Source: Nitriliruptoraceae bacterium | GTDB taxonomy: Bacteria; Actinomycetota; Nitriliruptoria; Nitriliruptorales; Nitriliruptoraceae | Assembly: GCA_007121975.1 (NCBI GenBank) | Contig: SKJO01000020.1 | Span: 1-5,538 of the forward strand | Direction: 5' to 3' | Length of the DNA: 5,538 nucleotides | Shown here: one piece after another, positions 1 through 4,702 of the stretch | Layout of the letters: every line of letters begins with the position of its first letter | Numbering within the stretch: the first letter of the stretch is position 1 | The notes under the pieces: generated by a model | Seen by the model: only the letters and a program-made list of their open reading frames with translations | What the model was told of the DNA's origin: nothing | Database searches by the model: none | Program-made: the position numbers and the translations under genes

Positions 1-1
1 C

Positions 2-31
2 ACGGGCGGGTGGCTGCGGGGTGCCGGCCAT
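2..31 (-). CDS. possible start of a divergent gene, cut by left edge
   Basis: On the minus strand an ATG at 31-29 is preceded by GGAG (42-39) at a 7-base spacing. From it, ten codons (M-A-G-T-P-Q-P-P-A-R) remain open to the left edge. If real, it would be a gene divergent from the alpha/beta hydrolase, with positions 32-105 as the shared promoter region. Ten codons are far too few to recognise a family. A start codon with a passable Shine-Dalgarno occurs easily by chance in such GC-rich DNA, so this is only a possibility. Confidence 0.2.
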   Translation of the reverse strand, partial: MAGTPQPPAR

Positions 32-105
32 CGCCGATCTCCGTTCGGGGGAGGCCAACGCTAGGCGCCGGGCGTACCGTGGGGGCAGCGAGGACAGGCG
101 CGAGC

Positions 106-756
106 ATGCACGACGAGCGGGAACTGGAGTTCGCGGTCGGGTCGGAGGTCATCATCGGGGACCTCGCCGTGCCGCCGGAGGCCCGCGGTCTGATCGTGTT
201 CGCGCACGGCAGCGGGTCGAGCCGGCACAGCCGACGCAACCGGCAGGTCGCCGCCGAGCTGCGCAGCGCCGGCTTGGGCACCCTGCTGCTCGATCTGCTC
301 ACCGCCCCGGAGGAGCAGGGCGAGCGTCACGGCGGGAGGGTCCGCTTCGACATCCCGCTGCTGGCCGGGCGGGTCGCGCTCGCGGTCGATCATCTCGGCG
401 CCGATCCGCAGCTCGCGGCGGTGCCGGTGGGCCTGTTCGGAGCCAGCACGGGCGCGGCGGCCGCGCTGGTGTGCGCCGCCGAGCGCCCGACGGTGGTGCG
501 CGCGGTCGTGTCCCGGGGCGGGCGACCCGACCTCGCCCGGCAGCACCTCGGGCGGGTCCGGGCCCCCACGCTGCTGATCGTCGGCGGGGAGGACCTCGAG
601 GTCCTCGCCCTCAACCGCCGGGCGCAGGCGGCGATGACCGCTCCGGTCGACCTCGAGGTGGTGCCGGGCGCCGGCCACCTGTTCGAGGAGCCCGGAGCGC
701 TCGAGCGCGTCGCCGAGCTGGCGCGCACGTACCTCGCCCGCCACCTCGTGCGCTGA
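106..756 (+). CDS. dienelactone-hydrolase-like alpha/beta hydrolase
   Basis: A 216-residue serine hydrolase of the alpha/beta fold, close to the dienelactone hydrolase group that in actinobacteria also occurs fused to, or beside, a phosphoribosyltransferase domain. The sequence shows an oxyanion-loop motif HGSGSSRHS (34-42) and the nucleophile elbow GASTG with Ser114. A second family block, VVSRGGRPDL, lies at 134-143. The acid is probably Asp163 in VGGEDLEV, and the histidine is His191 in GAGHLFEEPG, so the triad looks complete. There is no signal peptide or membrane segment, so it should be cytoplasmic. I chose ATG 106 because an AGG-rich site (GAGGACAGG, 90-98) precedes it and homology-like sequence begins just after it. 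The same frame stays open to the left edge with a GTG at 10, but that extension is Arg/Gly/Pro-rich and resembles no domain. The physiological substrate cannot be read from the sequence. The gene converges on the YbaK-like gene with a 12-base gap. Confidence 0.88.
   Translation: MHDERELEFAVGSEVIIGDLAVPPEARGLIVFAHGSGSSRHSRRNRQVAAELRSAGLGTLLLDLLTAPEEQGERHGGRVRFDIPLLAGRVALAVDHLGADPQLAAVPVGLFGASTGAAAALVCAAERPTVVRAVVSRGGRPDLARQHLGRVRAPTLLIVGGEDLEVLALNRRAQAAMTAPVDLEVVPGAGHLFEEPGALERVAELARTYLARHLVR
589..606. repeat. 18-base perfect palindrome inside the hydrolase gene
   Basis: GAGGACCTC followed directly by GAGGTCCTC forms a perfect 18-base palindrome over the codons for E-D-L-E-V-L, including the predicted catalytic Asp163. 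A shorter palindrome with the same core, ACCTCGAGGT, recurs at 650-659 where D-L-E-V is encoded again. The pattern is most simply explained by two copies of the same tetrapeptide with GC-biased codons. Confidence 0.5.
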
Positions 757-768
757 GCGCGCAGTTGG

Positions 769-1248
769 TCACCGCGCCGTGCGCGAGCCCTGCGGTGCGG
801 TGATGGGACCGATGGTCACCGTCGCCCCCCGCAGCAGCGGACCCGGCTCCGTGCGCACCGACTCGCGCTGGCTACCGGCGGCGAAGGTCACCCGCCGGTG
901 GGCGAACACGCCGGGATCGATCGCCACCGGTACGTGCAGCAGCGCGGGCAGCGGTGGGACCGTTCCCGGCTCGAACTCCGGGAACGCCGCGGCGATCTCC
1001 TCCTCGGTGGCCAGCCGCGCGTCACGGTCACCGATCGCGTCGGCCGCGAGGTCGAGGTCCAGGCGCCGGTCGGCGGTGAGCACGGCCAGCCCGAAGCCGG
1101 TGTCGATGCGCAGCACCACCACCTTGACCACCTCGTCGGCATGCAGGTCCAACGCCTCGGCCTCCGCGCGGGCGGTCTCGGCGCGGGGATGAGGCAGGTA
1201 CTCGAAGCGCAGGCCCGCCTGCGCCAGGTGCTCGGTCACCAGGGACAT
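769..1248 (-). CDS. YbaK/EbsC-family aminoacyl-tRNA deacylase
   Basis: A 159-residue single-domain protein of the YbaK/ProX-like editing superfamily. These are free-standing enzymes that hydrolyse mischarged aminoacyl-tRNAs, typically Cys-tRNA(Pro) or Ala-tRNA(Pro), in the cytoplasm. The expected order of motifs is visible. An N-terminal helix leads to VVKVVVLR (40-47), whose Lys42 matches the conserved catalytic-site lysine of the family. LTADRRLDL follows (57-65), then the diagnostic block AFPEFEPGTVPPL (88-100), VPVAIDPGVF (106-115) and AAGS (123-126). The length is typical. ATG at 1248-1246 is preceded by GGGAGGG (1262-1256) with a 7-base spacing, which fixes the start. The gene is divergent from the ADP-ribosylglycohydrolase fusion and convergent with the alpha/beta hydrolase, so it is probably monocistronic. 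Which tRNA it edits (YbaK, ProX or another subtype) cannot be decided here. Confidence 0.88.
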   Translation of the reverse strand: MSLVTEHLAQAGLRFEYLPHPRAETARAEAEALDLHADEVVKVVVLRIDTGFGLAVLTADRRLDLDLAADAIGDRDARLATEEEIAAAFPEFEPGTVPPLPALLHVPVAIDPGVFAHRRVTFAAGSQRESVRTEPGPLLRGATVTIGPITAPQGSRTAR

Positions 1249-1459
1249 GGTCCGGCCCTCCCGGAGCGCGCCGTGGTCGTCAGGGGCGCGCCCACGCCCC
1301 CATCCTGCGCGTAGCGGTCCTCGCCGGGCAGTGCCCTTCGGCCATGGTCAGCAGGGCGCTGGTCGCACCCGCGGCGGCCTCGCCGGGGGCCGGCGGTGCG
1401 CGCGCTCGCCGCAGCGGGGTTATCGTTCGAGTCGTGCCGCACCGAGAAGGGACGCACGC
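1249..1459. promoter_or_regulatory. divergent intergenic spacer (ybaK-like / ARH-phosphatase)
   Basis: A 211-base spacer between two divergent start codons, so it must hold promoters for both genes. For the plus-strand gene, TATCGT (1421-1426) fits a TAnnnT -10 element and would give a leader of about 27 bases, but no matching -35 is visible. The plus-strand Shine-Dalgarno is AGAAGGGA (1445-1452). Two short perfect inverted repeats lie in it: GGGCGCGCCC (1284-1293) and GGGCA-G-TGCCC (1326-1336). Either could bind a regulator, but short GC palindromes are common at this composition. I see no riboswitch or convincing small gene. Confidence 0.45.
1421..1426 (+). promoter_or_regulatory. candidate -10 element for the ARH-phosphatase gene
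   Basis: TATCGT, in the context GGTTATCGTTC, is the most AT-rich spot in a very GC-rich spacer and matches the TAnnnT pattern of actinobacterial housekeeping promoters. It lies 34 bases before the ATG at 1460. The position 17 bases upstream is a run of GC without TTGACA resemblance, so the call rests on the -10 alone. Confidence 0.3.
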
Positions 1460-2905
1460 ATGATCCTGTGGACCGACCGAGTCGCGGGTTCGTTGCTCGG
1501 CCTCGCGGCCGGCGACGCGCTCGGAGCCGGCTACGAGTTCGCCACCCCTCCCACCGGCGAGGTCGGGATGGTGGGCGGTGGGCTCGGTGGCTGGCAGCCC
1601 GGCGAGTGGACCGATGACACCCAGATGGCGATCTGCATCGCCGAGGTGACCGCCGCGGGCCGCGTCGACGTCGATGCCATCGCCAACCGGTTCATGGAGT
1701 GGTACGAGTCGCGTCCCGCGGACGTGGGCATCGCGACCAGCGCGGTGCTGCGGGCGGCCAGCGGTTCCCAACAGGCCTCGGCCGAGGCGCTGCACGACGC
1801 GGCGGAGAGCTTCCTGCAGGACCATCCCAAGGGCGGAGCGGGCAACGGGGCCCTGATGCGCACCGCGCCGGTCGCCCTGGCCCACCTCGGCGACGACGCG
1901 GCCATCGCCGCCTCGGCCCGGGCGGTCGCCGAGCTCACCCACGCCGACCCGCTGGCCGGCGACAGCTGTGTGCTGTGGAGCATCGCCATCGACCGGGCGG
2001 TCCGGGAGGGCCGGCTCGACGGCGCCCACGAGGGGATCGCCCTGCTGCCACCGGAGCGTCAGGAGCGTTGGCGCGGCTGGTTGCGCGACGCCGAGACCAA
2101 GACCCCCAAGGCCTTCCGCCCCAACGGCTTCACCGTCGCCGCGCTGCAGGCGGCGCACGCCGCGGTGCACCAGACGCCGGTCCCCGACGATGCCCCGCCG
2201 GCCCGCCACCTTCAGGACGCGCTGCACGAGGCGGTACGCATCGGCCACGACACCGACACCGTCGCGGCCATCGCCGGCTCCCTGCTCGGTGCCCGGTGGG
2301 GGGCGACCGCCGTGCCCTTCGCCTGGCGCCGCCTGCTGCAGGGCTGGCCGGGTCGTCGGGCGGCGGATCTGGTCCGTCTCGCGGTGCTCACCGCGCGCAA
2401 GGGCGAGCCCGACGAGGTCGGTTGGCCCGTGGCCGAGCGCATCGTCGGTGACCCGCCCCCCTTCGTGGCCGCCGTGCCCGGCGACGACGATCTGCTGCTC
2501 GGCAACCTCGCCGCGCTCGACGAGGTCGTGGCCGAGGTGGACGTGGTCGTGTCGCTGTGCCGGGTCGGGACGCGGCAGGTCCCGACCTCGGTGGAGCACT
2601 ACGAGGTGATCCTCAGCGACGGGGATCAGGACGGCGACAACCCCAACCTCGCGATGGTGCTCGCCGACACGGCCGACGCGCTGCTGACCCTGCGCGCGGA
2701 GGACAAGCGGGTGTTCGTGCACTGCGTGCACGGCCGCAGCCGTACGCCGACCGTGGCGGCGGTCGCGTTGGCCCGGCGCGAAGGCATCAGCGGCACCGAG
2801 GCCTGGGCCCGGATCGCCGAGGTGGTCCCCGCCAGCGAGCACAACGAGGCGTTCCAGGCCATCCTCACCGCGCTGCCGGCCAGCGTCTCCGCGACCCAGG
2901 GCTGA
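1460..2905 (+). CDS. ADP-ribosylglycohydrolase / dual-specificity phosphatase fusion
   Basis: A 481-residue two-domain protein. Residues 1 to about 315 form an ADP-ribosylglycohydrolase (ARH/DraG) domain, which removes ADP-ribose from modified targets using a binuclear Mg site. Its motifs are GDALGAGYEF (18-27, with the likely functional Glu26), WTDDTQM (50-56, metal ligands Thr51-Asp52-Asp53), GNGALMRTAP (128-137) and GHDTDTVAAIAG (262-273, Asp264, Asp266, Thr267). Residues about 340-475 form a dual-specificity-type phosphatase domain. It has VVSLCRVG (363-370), an acidic loop at 387-393 that may hold the general acid, and the P-loop HCVHGRSRTP (421-430) with nucleophile Cys422 and Arg428 in the CX5R pattern. 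Both sites look intact. ATG 1460 is chosen for the AGAAGGGA site eight bases upstream and because the ARH fold begins directly after it. An in-frame ATG at 1247 adds only Arg/Gly/Pro-rich sequence. There is no signal peptide or membrane segment, so it is cytoplasmic. ADP-ribosylglycohydrolase is secure; the substrates of either domain are unknown. Confidence 0.93.
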   Translation: MILWTDRVAGSLLGLAAGDALGAGYEFATPPTGEVGMVGGGLGGWQPGEWTDDTQMAICIAEVTAAGRVDVDAIANRFMEWYESRPADVGIATSAVLRAASGSQQASAEALHDAAESFLQDHPKGGAGNGALMRTAPVALAHLGDDAAIAASARAVAELTHADPLAGDSCVLWSIAIDRAVREGRLDGAHEGIALLPPERQERWRGWLRDAETKTPKAFRPNGFTVAALQAAHAAVHQTPVPDDAPPARHLQDALHEAVRIGHDTDTVAAIAGSLLGARWGATAVPFAWRRLLQGWPGRRAADLVRLAVLTARKGEPDEVGWPVAERIVGDPPPFVAAVPGDDDLLLGNLAALDEVVAEVDVVVSLCRVGTRQVPTSVEHYEVILSDGDQDGDNPNLAMVLADTADALLTLRAEDKRVFVHCVHGRSRTPTVAAVALARREGISGTEAWARIAEVVPASEHNEAFQAILTALPASVSATQG

Positions 2906-2927
2906 GCGCCCCGGGCCTCGCCGCTGG

Positions 2928-3437
2928 TCAGGGCCGTGCCCGGCGGTGCTCGTCGGCCAGGGTCAGGTAGCTGGCGACGTTGGGTCGGGGGACCGGCCCG
3001 ACCGGCCGGTCGAGCACCGTGGCCGGGACGCCGGCCGCCAGGGTGCCGGGCGGGATGTGCTGACCCTGGCGCACCACCGCGCCGGCCGCGACCACCGCGC
3101 CGGCACCGACGTGGGCGTCGTTGAGCACCACCGCGCCCATGCCGATCAGCGCGTCGTCGTCCACCCGTGCGCCGTGGACGATGGCCCGGTGGCCGACCGT
3201 CACCCGTGCGCCGATCGTGACCGGGGAGCCCGGGTCGGTGTGGACCACGACCCCGTCCTGCAGGTTGGTGTCGGCGCCGACGACGATCGGGCTGGACTCG
3301 GCGCGGAGCACGGTGCCGTACCAGACCGACACGCCGGCCGCGAGGTGCACGCGGCCGACCACGGTCGCGGTGGCGGCCAGGAAGGCGTCGGGATCGATCT
3401 CGGGGGGGTGTCCGCAGACGCTGAGCACGGTGGTCAC
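2928..3437 (-). CDS. gamma-carbonic-anhydrase-like hexapeptide-repeat protein
   Basis: A 169-residue left-handed beta-helix protein of the YrdA/PaaY/CaiE-like gamma-carbonic-anhydrase group, which normally forms trimers with a metal site at the subunit interfaces. Hexapeptide-type repeats run from about 24 to 138. The core block NLQDGVVVHTD (58-68) supplies His66, and VGHRAIVHG (81-89) supplies His83 and His88, so all three metal-binding histidines are present. LIGMGAVVLNDA (97-108) and GVPATVL (136-142) are also typical. The usual R-x-D pair is Arg45-Ala-Glu47 here, a conservative change. The start is a GTG (3437-3435) supported by GAGGAG (3448-3443) five bases upstream. That site overlaps the stop codon of the upstream deacetylase gene, which ends 9 bases before this start, so the two are probably translated in a coupled way. 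Carbonic anhydrase activity is not certain: many short members show weak or no activity, and some relatives act as thioesterases or accessory proteins. Confidence 0.88.
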   Translation of the reverse strand: MTTVLSVCGHPPEIDPDAFLAATATVVGRVHLAAGVSVWYGTVLRAESSPIVVGADTNLQDGVVVHTDPGSPVTIGARVTVGHRAIVHGARVDDDALIGMGAVVLNDAHVGAGAVVAAGAVVRQGQHIPPGTLAAGVPATVLDRPVGPVPRPNVASYLTLADEHRRARP

Positions 3438-3442
3438 GGGGG

Positions 3443-3448
3443 CTCCTC
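3443..3448 (-). promoter_or_regulatory. Shine-Dalgarno overlapping the upstream stop codon
   Basis: GAGGAG on the minus strand sits five bases before the GTG start of the carbonic-anhydrase-like gene. It shares bases with the TGA (3449-3447) that ends the deacetylase gene. This supports the GTG start and suggests that ribosomes finishing the first gene feed the second. Confidence 0.7.
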
Positions 3449-4595
3449 AGCGGCGCAGGTCATCGATCAGCCGCTCGAGGCCCGCCGCGCACGCCTCGAG
3501 CTGCGAGCGGGCGATCCACTCGTCGGGCTGGTGGGCCTGGGCGATCGACCCCGGCCCCCACACCACCGTCGAGAGTCCCGCGGCCTGGAAGTGTCCGCCG
3601 TCGGTGCCGAAGGGCACCGTCCCGGCCGGCTGGGAATCGCCGCTGATGCGGCGGGCGAGCGGCTCGGCGGGCCCGTCATCGGCCGTCAGCGCCCGGGCCA
3701 CGGCCTCGACCCGGAAGCGCACCCCGCCGGTGCCGGTGTCCGCGCGCAGTGCGGGCACGACCTGCTGCTCGGCGAGGTGCCGGACCTGCTCGAGGATCGC
3801 CTCGGAGTCGTCGGCGGGCACCGGCCGGTACTCCCAGCGCAGGGTGCACGAGCGGGGCACGATGTTGATCGCCTGCCCTCCCTCGACCATGGCCAGGTTG
3901 AAGGTCGTGTAGGGCGGGTCGAAGCGGGGGTCGATCGCCGCCTCGCGGTGGGCACGGGCGAGTTCGTCGATTGCGACCGCGAGGTGCGCGGCGGCGGCGA
4001 CGGCGTTGGCGGCGCGCTGCGGCTGGCTGGAGTGCCCGTCGCGCCCCTCGACCTGCGTGGTGATCACGCGCACGCCCTTGTGGGCGGTGACCACCCGCAG
4101 CTCGGTGGGCTCACCCACGAGGACGGCGGCCGGTCGCGGTTGGGTTGCCAGCAGCGCCGCCACGAGGTCGGGGGCCCCGAGCGTGCCGACCTCCTCGTCG
4201 TAGCTCAGCGCGAGCAGCACCGGCCGGGCGAGCTCGGCACGGACCATCGCCGGCACCGCCGCGAGCACCGTGGCCAGGAAGCCCTTCATGTCGGTGGTTC
4301 CCCGCCCCGTGAGCCGATCCCCGTCGCGCTGCAGGCGGAAGGGGTCCTGGCTCCAGGGCTGTCCCTCGACCGGAACGCAGTCGGTGTGGGCCGAGAGCAC
4401 CACCCCACCCTCGACCGGTGGGCCGATGCGGGCGATCAGCCCGGCCCGGGTGCCGTCGGGGGAGGGGACCCGCTGGTGGGCCACCCCGTGGGCGTCGAGG
4501 TGGGCCTCGACGTCCGCGATCAGCGCCAGGTTGGATCGGCGGCTGGTGGTGTCGTGGGCCACCAACCGGGCGAGGTGCTGCTCGAGCTCGTGCAT
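3447..4595 (-). CDS. argE: ArgE-type M20 deacetylase (acetylornithine deacetylase family)
   Basis: A 382-residue zinc metallohydrolase of peptidase family M20, of usual length. The ArgE/DapE/CPG2 metal ligands are all visible: His70 in LSAHTD (with Asp72), Asp102 in GRGTTDMKG (98-105), Glu134-Glu135 in SYDEEVG (131-137), Glu162 in VGEPTE (160-165), and His355 in AQAHQPDEW (352-360). Several blocks favour ArgE over DapE: VPVEGQPWSQDPF (74-86), AHKGVRV, GRDGHSS (184-190) and GPGSIAQAHQPDE (347-359). The dimerisation domain lies at about 175-290. The known reaction is hydrolysis of N2-acetylornithine to ornithine plus acetate. No arginine genes are nearby, and many actinobacteria recycle the acetyl group with ArgJ instead, so another N-acyl amino acid is a real alternative. 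ATG 4595 is chosen for AAGGAG (4606-4601) five bases upstream; longer in-frame starts overlap the glgC promoter and coding region and look non-coding. It is the first gene of a probable two-gene unit. Confidence 0.85.
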   Translation of the reverse strand: MHELEQHLARLVAHDTTSRRSNLALIADVEAHLDAHGVAHQRVPSPDGTRAGLIARIGPPVEGGVVLSAHTDCVPVEGQPWSQDPFRLQRDGDRLTGRGTTDMKGFLATVLAAVPAMVRAELARPVLLALSYDEEVGTLGAPDLVAALLATQPRPAAVLVGEPTELRVVTAHKGVRVITTQVEGRDGHSSQPQRAANAVAAAAHLAVAIDELARAHREAAIDPRFDPPYTTFNLAMVEGGQAINIVPRSCTLRWEYRPVPADDSEAILEQVRHLAEQQVVPALRADTGTGGVRFRVEAVARALTADDGPAEPLARRISGDSQPAGTVPFGTDGGHFQAAGLSTVVWGPGSIAQAHQPDEWIARSQLEACAAGLERLIDDLRR

Positions 4596-4643
4596 GCGGG
4601 CTCCTTGCTCGACCGGGGACGCTAGCGCTACCGGCCGGCGAGC

Positions 4644-4656
4644 GTGCCCCGGGCAC
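4644..4656. repeat. 13-base perfect inverted repeat, possible operator
   Basis: GTGCCC-C-GGGCAC is a perfect inverted repeat with a one-base centre, lying between the candidate promoters of the deacetylase gene and glgC. Its position suits a regulator binding site. The very high GC content raises the chance of random occurrence, and I recognise no known regulator consensus. Confidence 0.35.
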
Positions 4657-4691
4657 CCCCGGGCTACTACGGTGGGTTCCCGAGCGACGAA

Positions 4692-4696
4692 GAGGG
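4692..4696 (+). promoter_or_regulatory. Shine-Dalgarno fixing the GTG start of glgC
   Basis: GAGGG lies six bases before GTG 4703. An in-frame TGA at 4697-4699 sits between the two, so no longer reading frame is possible and GTG 4703 is the first usable start. It also places the LAGGEG motif at the expected distance from the N-terminus. Confidence 0.7.
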
Positions 4697-4702
4697 TGAG
4701 CG

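Larger units (their letters stand above)
4596..4702. promoter_or_regulatory. divergent promoter region (argE-like / glgC)
   Basis: A 107-base spacer between divergent start codons. For glgC, overlapping TACTAC (4665-4670) and TACGGT (4668-4673) are possible -10 elements. For the deacetylase, TAGCGT on the minus strand (4624-4619) fits TAnnnT and would give a short leader of about 17 bases. Neither has a recognisable -35. Between them lies a perfect inverted repeat (4644-4656), placed where a bound protein could affect both promoters. A further 8-base palindrome, TAGCGCTA, lies at 4623-4630. Confidence 0.45.

Noticed and set aside
1247..1459. N-terminal extension of the ARH-phosphatase gene from ATG 1247
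   Set aside because: The extra 71 residues are Arg/Gly/Pro-rich without domain resemblance and overlap the YbaK-like start. ATG 1460 has a good Shine-Dalgarno and the fold begins there.
1344..1463. A 39-codon plus-strand frame whose TGA overlaps the ATG of the ARH-phosphatase gene (ATGA), resembling a leader peptide
   Set aside because: It has no Shine-Dalgarno before its ATG, its third-position GC (about 77%) is near background rather than the higher bias of the real genes, and the peptide is Ala/Arg/Gly-rich. The main gene has its own good ribosome binding site. Comparative conservation could revive it.
1280..2842. A 520-codon minus-strand open frame opposite the ARH-phosphatase gene
   Set aside because: It is the antisense shadow of a gene with clear catalytic motifs. 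The translation is rich in Gly, Arg, His and Pro with no recognisable domain, as expected in very GC-rich DNA.
2899..2911. Small hairpin GGGC-TGAGC-GCCC at the end of the ARH-phosphatase gene, as a possible terminator
   Set aside because: The stem has only four base pairs, overlaps the stop codon and lacks a T tract, so it is not a convincing intrinsic terminator.
2946..4625. A 559-codon plus-strand open frame across the carbonic-anhydrase-like and deacetylase genes
   Set aside because: It spans two well-supported genes on the other strand and reads as low-complexity Gly/Arg/Asp/His sequence with no motif. Stop-poor antisense frames are expected at this GC content.
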